This document shows positions 28,187 to 36,067 of a stretch of DNA of 64,000 nt, piece by piece (position 1 is the first letter of the stretch; each line of letters opens with the position of its first letter). Under the pieces are notes generated by a model, which was not told where the DNA came from, did not search any database, and saw only the letters and a program-made list of their open reading frames with translations. The stretch lies in contig OZ246966.1 of the NCBI GenBank assembly GCA_965232405.1, positions 620,001 to 684,000 on the forward strand, read 5' to 3'. The translations under genes and the position numbers were made by a program. The stretch comes from RCIO01 sp965232405. Lineage in GTDB: Bacteria > Pseudomonadota > Alphaproteobacteria > Rhizobiales > Rhizobiaceae.

Positions 28187-28208
28187 TGTCAGGTGATGTC
28201 ACCTGACA
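28187..28208. promoter_or_regulatory. Perfect 22-bp palindrome upstream of the orphan binding-protein gene
   Basis: The arms TGTCAGGTGA and TCACCTGACA are exact complements separated by TG. It lies 76 bases before the ATG at 28284. It may be an operator, or a stem in the leader RNA. LysR proteins usually bind T-N11-A sites, so a different type of regulator may be involved. Confidence 0.5.
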
Positions 28209-28283
28209 CTGTCTTCGCGCAGCATCTTGCGTGCAGCTTGCCAGCACGCCTCAACAAAAAACGAAAAATCTCTGGAGGTTAGA

Positions 28284-29849
28284 ATGGAACGGGAACCCAG
28301 AAACGCACTCAGTTTTGATCCGATGCGCCGTAAGCTGCTTGGCACCGGCGCGGCATTTGCAGGACTGGCGGCGACCGGTCTCAGCCTGAAGCCCGCCCGG
28401 GCGCAGACGCGCGGCGGCACAATCCGTGCTGCCAAGGGGCATGGCCAGTCCAATGACACGCTCGATCCAGGCACATTCATCAACGGATTCACCGTCGCGC
28501 TGTCCTACGGCATGCACGGCTTCCTCACCGGCGTCGGAACTGACGGTTCGCTGGAGCCCTCACTGGCCGAGAGCTGGGAAGCCAGCGACGACGCCAAGAG
28601 CTGGCGTTTCAAGATTCGCTCCGGCGTCCAGTTCCACTCCGGCAAGGAGTTGTCGGTCGATGACGTGGTTGCCTCCATCAACCACCATCGCGGCGCAGAC
28701 ACCACCTCGGCCGCCGCGCCTATCGTCGCCGGAATCACCGAGATCAGCACCGATGGCGACACGGTGATCTTCGATCTTGAATCGGGCAATGCCGACTTCC
28801 CGTTCGTCTTCACCGACTATCATCTGGCGATCCTGCCCTCCAAGGACGACGAGCCGGACTGGAAGTCGGGCGACGGCTGTGGCCCGTACAAGCTGGTGGA
28901 ATTCAATCCAGGCGTCATTGCCCGCTTTGAGCGCCACGAAAATGACTGGAACCAGGAGCGCGGCTTCTTCGACGCGGTCGAGCTGTTGTCGATCGTCGAC
29001 CTGAACGCGCGCACCACGGCCCTGATTTCGGGCGACGTTCACACGATCGACAAGCTCGATCTCAAGACCGTCGGCCTTCTCGGTCGCCGTCCGGGCATCG
29101 AAATCAACTCGATTGCCGGACCACAATATTACACCTTCGCCGCACACACCAGCACAGCGCCGTTCAACGACGTCAATGTGCGCCAGGCGCTCAAGCACGC
29201 CATCAATCGCGAAGAGCTGATCGAGAAGGTGCTTTTTGGTCACGGCACCGTCGGCAACGACAACCCGATCGGCCCTAGCTACCGGTTCTACAATGCCGAT
29301 CTGCCGCAGATCCCCTACGATCCGGACAAGGCGAAGTTCTACCTGAAGGAAGCAGGGCTCGACGGCCTCAAGGTCACACTGTCGGCAGCCGACGCCGCTT
29401 TCCCCGGCGCCGTCGACGCCGCCGTGCTCTACCAGAATTCGGCCGGCGCCGCGGGCATCGAAATCGATGTCAACCGCGTCCCGAATGACGGCTACTGGGC
29501 CGACGTCTGGCTCAAGCACCCGTTCTGCGCTGTTTACTGGGGCGGCAGGCCGACCGAGGATCAGATCTTCTCCACGGCCTATGCCGAGGGTGCTGCGTGG
29601 AACGAGACCAAGTGGTCGAACGCTAGGTTCAACGAGCTTCTGGTGGCCGCGCGCGCCGAGCTCGACGAGACCAAGCGCCGTGCCATGTACTACGAGATGC
29701 AGGAACTGGTGACGACCGACGGCGGATCGGTGCTGCCGATGTTCGCCAACTTCGTCTTCGCCAACAGCGACAAGATCGTCCACGGCGACATGGCGTCAAA
29801 CTACGACGTCGATGGCGAGCGCTGGATGGAGCGCTGGTCTTTCGCCTGA
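28284..29849 (+). CDS. Orphan peptide-type ABC periplasmic binding protein, Tat-like signal
   Basis: A 521-residue family 5 binding protein clearly paralogous to the one at 21219-22826: the two share blocks such as SGNADFP and YHLAI, and ASxNHHRG. The signal MRRKLLGTGAAFAGLAATGL-type segment has paired arginines at residues 14-15 and ends near PARA-Q. The start follows CTGGAGGTTAGA. No permease or ATPase accompanies it; a hairpin follows the stop. It probably feeds the transporter encoded 2 to 5 kb to the left. Regulation by the divergent LysR gene is likely. Confidence 0.88.
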   Translation: MEREPRNALSFDPMRRKLLGTGAAFAGLAATGLSLKPARAQTRGGTIRAAKGHGQSNDTLDPGTFINGFTVALSYGMHGFLTGVGTDGSLEPSLAESWEASDDAKSWRFKIRSGVQFHSGKELSVDDVVASINHHRGADTTSAAAPIVAGITEISTDGDTVIFDLESGNADFPFVFTDYHLAILPSKDDEPDWKSGDGCGPYKLVEFNPGVIARFERHENDWNQERGFFDAVELLSIVDLNARTTALISGDVHTIDKLDLKTVGLLGRRPGIEINSIAGPQYYTFAAHTSTAPFNDVNVRQALKHAINREELIEKVLFGHGTVGNDNPIGPSYRFYNADLPQIPYDPDKAKFYLKEAGLDGLKVTLSAADAAFPGAVDAAVLYQNSAGAAGIEIDVNRVPNDGYWADVWLKHPFCAVYWGGRPTEDQIFSTAYAEGAAWNETKWSNARFNELLVAARAELDETKRRAMYYEMQELVTTDGGSVLPMFANFVFANSDKIVHGDMASNYDVDGERWMERWSFA

Positions 29850-29861
29850 CCTGACTTTGCG

Positions 29862-29889
29862 GCGCGCCGGTTCTCATGGACCGGCGCGC
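29862..29889 (+). terminator. Hairpin after the orphan binding-protein gene
   Basis: A perfect 10-bp stem GCGCGCCGGT / ACCGGCGCGC with an 8-base loop starts 12 bases after the stop. It lacks a T run but has no co-directional gene close behind, so it is a likely 3' end. Confidence 0.5.
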
Positions 29890-29975
29890 TGTGCTTTCTG
29901 CCTGACCGGTTCCTGCCACGGCTTTGCCCGGCGAACCCACTCGGGCCATCCCCAAACAGCCAACCTGTAATCTCT

Positions 29976-29989
29976 TTGTCGATGCACAA
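29976..29989 (+). promoter_or_regulatory. Fnr/NnrR-type box before the DUF1858 gene
   Basis: TTGTCGATGCACAA fits TTG-N8-CAA, and lies inside the longer dyad TCTTTGTCGATGCACAAAGA (29973-29992). Its centre is about 61 bases before the ATG, which suits an activator at -41.5 with a short leader. Confidence 0.6.
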
Positions 29990-30043
29990 AGATCGCTTCG
30001 TCGCGCCCTGCTCTATTGCCACACTCGCAAGGAGCACATTCGT

Positions 30044-30250
30044 ATGGCGCCGAAGAAAATCGATCCCGACATGCCGGTCGACGAGATCATGCGGCGCTGG
30101 CCTGCCACGATTGGCGTGATGATCCGCCACCGGATGCTGTGTGTCGGGTGCCCCATTGGCTCGTTTCACACAGTGACTGAAGCCTGCGCCGAACATGAAG
30201 TGGAAGAGGAAGCCTTCGTCCGCGAGCTACTGGCCGCGATCAGCGGCTGA
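30044..30250 (+). CDS. DUF1858 domain protein
   Basis: A 68-residue cytoplasmic protein that is almost all DUF1858 domain: DPDMPVDEIMRRWPATIGVMIRHRMLCVGCPIGSFHTVTEAC. The MLCVGCP motif has two cysteines typical of the domain, which elsewhere accompanies hybrid-cluster and nitrite or NO-related proteins. The start at 30044 follows AAGGAGCACATTC; longer readings upstream lack a site. It is convergent with the Crp/Fnr gene, 3 bases away, and has its own TTG-N8-CAA box. Its exact role is unknown. Confidence 0.82.
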   Translation: MAPKKIDPDMPVDEIMRRWPATIGVMIRHRMLCVGCPIGSFHTVTEACAEHEVEEEAFVRELLAAISG

Positions 30251-30253
30251 CCG

Positions 30254-30955
30254 TCACCCACCGGACCTGCGTTCGGCAATCAGCATCAACCGGTGCGGGT
30301 CGGTCACCGTCACCTTCTGCCGTCCGCTCGCCACAACGCCCTCGCTTTCCCAGGCGCTCAGGAGCCGACTGACAGTGTGCAGCGTCGTGCCTGTCATCTC
30401 GGCGATGTCCTGTCGTGAAATCGGAAAGTCGATCTCCACGCCGTTCTCCGTCTTGCGCCCGGCCTGATTGACCAGTCGCAGCAGGGCATGCGCGATGCGC
30501 TGTTCCACCTGCTCGGTCGACATTTCCATCACTCTGGTCTGCGTTTCCTGCAGCCGGTCGCCGATGGTGCGATATGTCGCCGCCCCGAAGCCCGGCACCT
30601 TCTCCTGCAGCTTCGGCCACTCGCTGTTAGGCCAGGTGAGAACGACGCAATCCACCGCCGCAACCGCGCTGGCGGGATAAGCTGTCAGCCCCATCGCAAT
30701 GGCGATGCCAAACAACTCGCCCTCATTGATGTAGCGGGCGATCATCTGTTCGCCTTCCGGTGTCGTGCGCACCACGCGCACATGGCCCGACAACAGCAGG
30801 AAGAAGTGATCCGCCGCCCCGCCTTCAGCGAAAATTTCGGAATTCTTCGCATGGCGGGACGAACGCGCACCTAGAAGCACCTGGTCGAGCGCATCCCCGG
30901 TCATGCCGGAAAAGGCCGGCAAATCGGCAATGAGTGATCTGTCCAGCCCGCTCAT
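30254..30955 (-). CDS. nnrR: Crp/Fnr-family regulator, NnrR/Dnr-like
   Basis: A 233-residue regulator: cyclic-nucleotide-type sensor domain (about 20-140), long dimer helix, then the helix-turn-helix DFPISRQDIAEMTGTTLHTVSRLLSAWE. It lacks the N-terminal cysteine cluster of oxygen-sensing Fnr, so it belongs with the NO-responsive Dnr/NnrR group. The start at 30955 (MSGLDRS) is chosen over upstream codons on alignment. It is divergent from pseudoazurin, sharing a TTG-N8-CAA box with it, and close to nirK and nnrS. It is the likely activator of this island and of itself. Confidence 0.8.
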   Translation of the reverse strand: MSGLDRSLIADLPAFSGMTGDALDQVLLGARSSRHAKNSEIFAEGGAADHFFLLLSGHVRVVRTTPEGEQMIARYINEGELFGIAIAMGLTAYPASAVAAVDCVVLTWPNSEWPKLQEKVPGFGAATYRTIGDRLQETQTRVMEMSTEQVEQRIAHALLRLVNQAGRKTENGVEIDFPISRQDIAEMTGTTLHTVSRLLSAWESEGVVASGRQKVTVTDPHRLMLIAERRSGG

Positions 30956-31010
30956 GAATTCTTGTCCCGTCCGTCCTGCATCACATGATGCCCAAACTTC
31001 TAACGACAGT

Positions 31011-31024
31011 TTGAGCGAGCGCAA
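31011..31024. promoter_or_regulatory. Fnr/NnrR-type box between nnrR and pseudoazurin
   Basis: TTGAGCGAGCGCAA fits TTG-N8-CAA with half-site CGCAA, like NnrR sites of alphaproteobacteria. The centre is about 69 bases before the pseudoazurin ATG and about 62 before the regulator ATG, so it could serve either direction. Confidence 0.6.
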
Positions 31025-31086
31025 ATTCAAGTCCACGCACTCGTTGTAATCAGAACTCAACCCTCTCAGGACGAAAGGACAATCCG

Positions 31087-31530
31087 ATGAGAAAGCTGAT
31101 TGCAACCCTGGTGCTTGGCGCGGCCGTCGCGCTGGGCGGTGCGGCCAATGCCGCCGAATTCGAAGTGAAGATGCTCAACAAGGGCGAGAAGGGCGCGATG
31201 GTGTTCGAACCCGACTTCATCCGCGTTGCGCCGGGCGACGTCGTCCGCTTCCTGCCCACCGACAAGGGTCACAATGCTGAGACCATCAAGGGCATGCTTC
31301 CCGAAGGCGCGGAACCCTTCAAGAGCAAGTTCAACGAAGAGTTCGAAGTCACCTTCGACAAGGAAGGCGTCTACGGCATAAAATGCACGCCGCATTATGC
31401 GATGGGCATGGTCGCGCTGATCGAGGTCGGCGAGGCCGCCAATGTCGAAGAGGCCGAGACCGTCAAGCATCCCGGCAAGGCCAAGAAGGTATTTGCCGAA
31501 CTCTTCGGTCAGGCTATGGCGGCCAACTAG
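31087..31530 (+). CDS. paz: Pseudoazurin
   Basis: A 147-residue periplasmic blue copper protein that delivers electrons to copper nitrite reductase. The signal peptide ends at ANA-AEF. All type 1 copper ligands are present with the right spacing: H62 (KGHNAETI), C100, H103 and M108 (GIKCTPHYAMGM). It is divergent from the Crp/Fnr regulator and 3.4 kb from nirK, its presumed partner. Confidence 0.95.
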   Translation: MRKLIATLVLGAAVALGGAANAAEFEVKMLNKGEKGAMVFEPDFIRVAPGDVVRFLPTDKGHNAETIKGMLPEGAEPFKSKFNEEFEVTFDKEGVYGIKCTPHYAMGMVALIEVGEAANVEEAETVKHPGKAKKVFAELFGQAMAAN

Positions 31531-31592
31531 GCCGCTCCGCCTACCATCTTGAGCACAGGCTGTGGGCAGCTGTCCGTTGCCCGCGGCCTTTT
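31529..31592. terminator. Possible compound terminator between paz and nnrS
   Basis: Outer arms AGGCCGC (31529-31535) and GCGGCCT (31583-31589, followed by TTT) enclose an inner CACAG-G-CTGTG hairpin. It occupies the whole gap between two convergent genes. Reading by eye only. Confidence 0.35.
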
Positions 31593-31612
31593 CATGTCTG
31601 GTATCAGCCAGC

Positions 31613-32845
31613 TCAGTTTCGGTATCGCGTGCCGAAAAGAACGGGTGCGTAGCAAACGGCGAAGGCAAGAAACGCCGCCGACCACAGCCCGCCGCCGGCC
31701 GTCAGAACCATCAGATAGAATTCGCCCGAGAAGGGCGCGACCACCCGTAGGACTGCACCTGCTGTCACCGCGGCGTACATGGTCTTCGTCCATCCATCTG
31801 CACGGATCTCGCGGCCCGTATGGCCGAGGCTGGCGCGCGTCATCACCGCCAGCGTCATCGTTCCTGCAGCACCTGCGGTCAGCGCGTGAATGGCCGCGCT
31901 TTGGGGCACGATCGGCCAGATCGCTGCGACACCGAGCAACAGCGCTGACACCGCAAGCCAGCGATATCCAAGATGGAGTATCGCGACGATCGGTTCGCGC
32001 CAGGTGCTGTGCCCTCTCCACCGGGCAATTCGTACAGCGAGCAGAACACCAGCGACCACAAGCGCGATCCCGGCGAGACGGTTCTCGGGAGTCGCAACCC
32101 AAAGCACCAACGCAATCGCCGTTGCCAGCAAGGCCGCCTTGTCGGACCCGGCGAAGGGCGCGGGCAGCCGCGCGCTCCCCTGCTTGACCAGCCAGTTGCG
32201 GGTGAAGCTGGGGACGATCCGCCCGCCGATCAGCGCCATAAGCATGACCATCACCGCCAGCGCCAGCCGCGTACCGATGCCTTCCGGCACCAAGCCAAGC
32301 CATTCCGCGTGAAAGGTAGCATTGGCCAGCCCGAACAGGGTGAGCATGCCGGCGATGGGTGCGTTGCGCCAGTTGCGTCCGGCAATCACCTCGCGCCAGA
32401 TCACCACAGCAAGCGCGACCGGAAATGCCAAGTCGACAGCCAACGCCGTCAGGGGATCGGCAACGAAAGCCATCGCCACCCTCCCCGCAAGCCAGAGAGA
32501 CACCAGGCCTGCGAGCGGCCAGCCATTGATCGGCAACCGGCCGGTCCAGTTGGGTACCGCGGTCAGAATGAACCCGGCCATAACGGCGGCCAGATAGCCG
32601 AACAGCATCTCGTGAACGTGCCAGGCGAGCCCCGGCAGCGGACCCGGTAGGACAAGTCCGGTTCGATACAGCGCTAGCCACACTGGCACGGCCAGCCCGG
32701 CGTAGAGTGCTGCCAGAAAGAAAAAGGGCCTGAATCCGTTCTGGAAGAACGGCGGCATCGAGCGAGCACTTTCGCGACGACTGCGCACCGGCGTGTCTCC
32801 GGCAGGACGCGGACGGCGCCTCGCGCTCTGCGCAACGCTTTCCAT
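31613..32845 (-). CDS. nnrS: NnrS family membrane protein
   Basis: A 410-residue integral membrane protein of the NnrS family, which bind haem and copper and protect against nitrosative stress in denitrifiers. The family opening FFQNGFRPFFFLAALYAGLAVPVW follows a basic 30-residue N terminus; WHVHEMLFGY, TRASLGHTGRE and PNWTGR are family motifs with conserved histidines. About twelve helices are expected. It starts 11 bases after nirV and ends the nirK-nirV-nnrS unit. Confidence 0.92.
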   Translation of the reverse strand: MESVAQSARRRPRPAGDTPVRSRRESARSMPPFFQNGFRPFFFLAALYAGLAVPVWLALYRTGLVLPGPLPGLAWHVHEMLFGYLAAVMAGFILTAVPNWTGRLPINGWPLAGLVSLWLAGRVAMAFVADPLTALAVDLAFPVALAVVIWREVIAGRNWRNAPIAGMLTLFGLANATFHAEWLGLVPEGIGTRLALAVMVMLMALIGGRIVPSFTRNWLVKQGSARLPAPFAGSDKAALLATAIALVLWVATPENRLAGIALVVAGVLLAVRIARWRGHSTWREPIVAILHLGYRWLAVSALLLGVAAIWPIVPQSAAIHALTAGAAGTMTLAVMTRASLGHTGREIRADGWTKTMYAAVTAGAVLRVVAPFSGEFYLMVLTAGGGLWSAAFLAFAVCYAPVLFGTRYRN

Positions 32846-32856
32846 TCCTGTTCCGA

Positions 32857-33768
32857 TCAGGCCGTAAGGTTGAGAAACGCGGAACGCAGGGCGTCGAACA
32901 GGCGCTCGGGCAAAGACCGCTTCACCTCACGCACCAGCCGGAAGCCGAGATTGTCTGGCGGAATTCCAACCGCGCAGCCGCCGCTCACACCGTCGCGAAC
33001 GAAATCGGACATGTAGGCGCGGTGCCGCCCTTCAGCGATGTGCACACGGCAGTTTTCGGTACTGTGCACCACTTCCCCGGTCACGCCGTCCAGCGTCGTG
33101 CGCGCGTAGCAGGTCGAGGTCCATTCCCACACATTCCCCGCCAGATCGGTTATGCCGTGCGTATTGGCGCCGAAGTGACCCCGCTCATGCGCCACGGGAT
33201 CGGGTTCGCGCCGTGCTGCGGATTCTTCGCGGTAGCGCCTGATCCATGCGACTGCCGGGTTGTCGGGATCACTGGCCACGGCCGAATAGGTTTCGCCGAC
33301 AAACCGCTCCCCTGCCGCATATGCCCATTCGGCGTCCGTCGGCAGCCGCCAGCGTTCACCGGTCTGCTCGGAGAACCAGCGCGCATAAGCCTGCGCGTCG
33401 AGGAAGTTGACGCCGGTCACGGGCTTCGTGTCCGCATCTGCGGCAATGGTCGCATCGGCGGCCTTGCATGCGCCGGCTTCAACACAGCGCTGATATTCCG
33501 CCTGACTGACCTGATATTTCATGATGGCAAGCGGAGTAGGAACCCTCTGCTCGACTACCGGCGCACTGGCCGGTCGTCCTTCCGCCTGAAATTCGCCGGG
33601 CACCGGAAACTCAAATGAACCGGGCGCGAGCTCCACAACCTCTGTTGCTTTTGTCCGGCCGGGCGTCTCTGGGTGTGTTGATAGCTCTTCGGCCTGGCCG
33701 ATCGCCACATCTGGCGAAGCCAGCATTGCGGCTGCTGCACTCGCAATGAGTAGTCGCTTGAGCGTCAT
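32857..33768 (-). CDS. nirV: NirV, formylglycine-generating-enzyme-like protein
   Basis: A 303-residue exported protein with a signal peptide (LLIASAAAAMLASPDVAIG). The rest is a SUMF1/FGE-type domain: YQVSQAEYQRCVEAGAC, RLPTDAEWAYAAGERFVGETY, GNVWEWTSTCY and the final NLGFRLVREV. Such proteins lie beside nirK in many denitrifiers, as NirV; the biochemical role is not settled. The start at 33768 (MTLKRLL) is chosen over an upstream ATG six codons earlier. A hairpin separates it from nirK. Confidence 0.88.
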   Translation of the reverse strand: MTLKRLLIASAAAAMLASPDVAIGQAEELSTHPETPGRTKATEVVELAPGSFEFPVPGEFQAEGRPASAPVVEQRVPTPLAIMKYQVSQAEYQRCVEAGACKAADATIAADADTKPVTGVNFLDAQAYARWFSEQTGERWRLPTDAEWAYAAGERFVGETYSAVASDPDNPAVAWIRRYREESAARREPDPVAHERGHFGANTHGITDLAGNVWEWTSTCYARTTLDGVTGEVVHSTENCRVHIAEGRHRAYMSDFVRDGVSGGCAVGIPPDNLGFRLVREVKRSLPERLFDALRSAFLNLTA

Positions 33769-33800
33769 CGGACATCTCCGGTTCAACTACCGGCAATGAT

Positions 33801-33822
33801 GGCCCGGCATTGCTGCCGGGCC
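33801..33822 (-). other. Intercistronic hairpin between nirK and nirV
   Basis: A perfect 9-bp stem GGCCCGGCA / TGCCGGGCC with a TTGC loop lies 15 bases after the nirK stop and 33 before the nirV start. It probably makes nirK message more abundant than nirV-nnrS. Confidence 0.6.
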
Positions 33823-33837
33823 AGTTCACCGGATCCA

Positions 33838-34941
33838 TCAGTTGGTCTGGATCGGGCCCGGTGCTGCGACCTGTTTCATCAGGTCGTCGTTCCAGTCGCC
33901 CTCCACCACGAAGTGGGCCGTGGCGCCCAGTTCAACCGCCTCGATGAGGTTGTGGTTGACGTAGGCGTAGATGCCGGGCTGGAGGAAGGTGTAGGTCGCC
34001 GCGCCTGCGGAGCCGCCGCGGATGAACCATGTCTCCAGGTCCTTGCTGGGCGGATTTGCGAACTTTCCGGCTTCCCACACATAGTCGCCATGCCCGCCGA
34101 TCAGGTGCGGCCGCGTATCGCGGTTGGCCTGCGAATGGACGATCAGCACGGTTTCGCCAACTTTGGCCTTGAGGGCGTTTTCGCCCGTCAGCGCACCCTT
34201 CGCGCCGTTGAACACGACATGGGTTGGCACAAGGCCGCGCATGACCTCGACCATGTCGCCATATCCCTCACCCGGCGAATCGTAGTTGATGAAATCGCCG
34301 TTCTCGTCGCGCGGAATGTAGAAGTCGTTCTCGCCGACATAATACACCTTGTCGTAGGTGATCGGCTCGCCCTTCTCATTCTTCAGCCCGTCGCGCGGCA
34401 GGATCATGATGGCGCCACTCATGCCGGACACGACATGCCACGGGATCATCGGACCGCCCGGCGCGCAGTGATAAACAAAGGTGCCGGTGCGCGTCGCCTT
34501 GAAGCGCAACACCGCCTGCTCGCCGGGATTGACAAGCGTGAGCTCGCCGCCGCCAAGTGCACCGGTAGCTGCATGGAAGTCGATATTGTGCGGCAGCGAA
34601 TTGGTGTCGGGGTTGATCAGAGTAAGTTCGACATAGTCGCCCTCGTGCACAACCATCAGCGGACCGGGGATCGAGCCGTCATAGGTCATGGCCTGCAGTG
34701 TGGTGCCTTCGTCGTCGATGACGACCGGCAGTTCCTTGATGGTCATGGTGAACTCCATGACCTTCGGCCCGCCGGCCGCTACCTGCTCGTGAGCATGGAC
34801 GAATGGCGGGGCGACGAGCGAAACCTTCTCGCGCGGTAGTGCAGCAATATCCGCCTCATTGGCCACCGCCGCAAAGGGCGGCATGGCAGCCAGCGCGGCA
34901 GCGGCAGCCGCTCCCATCAATGCCTGGCGTCGCGTGAACAT
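33838..34941 (-). CDS. nirK: Copper-containing nitrite reductase (NO-forming)
   Basis: Reduces nitrite to nitric oxide in the periplasm. The 367-residue precursor has a twin-arginine signal (TRRQALMGAAAAAALAAM). Type 1 copper ligands are H118, C159, H169 and M174; type 2 ligands are H123, H158 and H330; the catalytic pair D121 and H279 is present (PHNIDFH, RPHLIGGHGD). The start at 34941 follows AAGGAGAACCGAG. A TTG-N8-CAA box lies 73 bases upstream. nirV and nnrS follow in the same unit. No nitric oxide reductase gene is in the window. Confidence 0.97.
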   Translation of the reverse strand: MFTRRQALMGAAAAAALAAMPPFAAVANEADIAALPREKVSLVAPPFVHAHEQVAAGGPKVMEFTMTIKELPVVIDDEGTTLQAMTYDGSIPGPLMVVHEGDYVELTLINPDTNSLPHNIDFHAATGALGGGELTLVNPGEQAVLRFKATRTGTFVYHCAPGGPMIPWHVVSGMSGAIMILPRDGLKNEKGEPITYDKVYYVGENDFYIPRDENGDFINYDSPGEGYGDMVEVMRGLVPTHVVFNGAKGALTGENALKAKVGETVLIVHSQANRDTRPHLIGGHGDYVWEAGKFANPPSKDLETWFIRGGSAGAATYTFLQPGIYAYVNHNLIEAVELGATAHFVVEGDWNDDLMKQVAAPGPIQTN

Positions 34942-35007
34942 CTCGGTTCTCCTTGTGGTCCATCGTTTTCGATGGGGAGAACCTAGGTCGGCGCGCAAAG
35001 CGCATCG

Positions 35008-35021
35008 TTGCGCTAGATCAA
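35008..35021 (-). promoter_or_regulatory. Fnr/NnrR-type box before nirK
   Basis: TTGCGCTAGATCAA on the plus strand (TTGATCTAGCGCAA on the coding strand) combines one Fnr-type half (TTGAT) and one NnrR-type half (CGCAA). Its centre is 73 bases before the nirK ATG, suiting activation from about -41. Confidence 0.65.
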
Positions 35022-35079
35022 ACAACTATGACGGAGTTCGAGCACCCGGTTTCGCTGCAGGTGCCGGTTGTCAGCCTGC

Positions 35080-35892
35080 CTAAGTCGGCTTCGGCGCGTA
35101 GTCCGTGCGGCCGCCGGCAATCATGCCTGCATCGACCACAAGGTCGTGGCAGTTGACGAATGCGCCCTCGTCGCTGGCCAGAAACAGTGCGGCCTTGGCG
35201 ATATCGAGCGGCTCGCCTGCGCGCAGCAACGGCGTCGCCCGGGCGAGGTTCTGGTTCAGCTTGCGCATCTTGGCCTCGTTGTGGGCCGGCTCCAGCGTCC
35301 GCGCGACTTCGGAGCCGCCATAAAACACCGGCGTGGCGATGCCGCCCGGTGAGATCGAATTGACAGTGATGTTGTCGGGGCCGAGTTCGACGCCCGCAAC
35401 CTTGGTGATCTGCGCCACCGCTGCCTTGGCGGCGCTGTAGAGGTAGCCGCCCATGCCGTGGCGCAGGCCCGCCACGCTGGCATTGTTGATGATGCGCCCC
35501 CCGCCCTGCTTCTTCATGTGCGGAACCGCATGTTTGGTTCCGAAGACGACGCTGCCGAGAAGCAGGTCCATCGCGTGGCGGAAATCATCCTGCGTCACGT
35601 CCTCGATACCGCCACGCGAAATGCCGCCGGCATTGTTGAACAGGATATCGAGCCGCCCGAAGGTCGACACGGTTTCAGCCACCGCCGCCTCGATGTCCTC
35701 CTCGCGGGTGACATCGGCGCGGATGAACCGCGCCCTGTCGCCCTGCCGGCCGGCGATTGCCGATCCACGGCTTTCATCTCGTCCGACCACCGCAACGAGC
35801 GCGCCTTCGGCCGCGAACAGATCGACCGTCGCCTCACCGATCCCGCTGGTTCCCCCGGTGATGATGGCTACCTTGTTTTCAAGTCGCTTCAC
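35080..35892 (-). CDS. SDR-family oxidoreductase
   Basis: A 270-residue NAD(P)-dependent short-chain dehydrogenase. It has TGGTSGIGEA at the cofactor site, NNAGG, and the catalytic serine with YSAAK (LYSAAKAAVAQ). I place the start at the GTG at 35892 (VKRLENK), with GAAAGGCCGAG upstream; an ATG at 35949 would add 19 basic residues that do not fit the family. It is co-directional with kduD and kduI across a 175-base gap, so it may extend the uronate operon. Its substrate is unknown. Confidence 0.8.
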   Translation of the reverse strand: MKRLENKVAIITGGTSGIGEATVDLFAAEGALVAVVGRDESRGSAIAGRQGDRARFIRADVTREEDIEAAVAETVSTFGRLDILFNNAGGISRGGIEDVTQDDFRHAMDLLLGSVVFGTKHAVPHMKKQGGGRIINNASVAGLRHGMGGYLYSAAKAAVAQITKVAGVELGPDNITVNSISPGGIATPVFYGGSEVARTLEPAHNEAKMRKLNQNLARATPLLRAGEPLDIAKAALFLASDEGAFVNCHDLVVDAGMIAGGRTDYAPKPT

Positions 35893-36067
35893 TCGCTCGG
35901 CCTTTCGTTTTCTGTCGGGTTGTCTGTGTTTCCGCGAAGCCCCATGCATCCGCCTGCGATCGGCAGGCGAACTGGGCACCGCGCACGCGCTTGTAGCCTA
36001 CCGGCCAGCGGTTTCAAACCGGCGGATGCGCTTGTCTGTCAGGGCTGTTTGGAAACAGAAAACCGCG

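Noticed and set aside
28560..29783. 407-residue open frame on the minus strand
   Set aside because: Antisense to the orphan receptor, with similar low-complexity composition to the shadow over its paralogue; no family resemblance.
33796..34839. 347-residue open frame on the plus strand
   Set aside because: Antisense to nirK, whose copper ligands are all present in the real frame.
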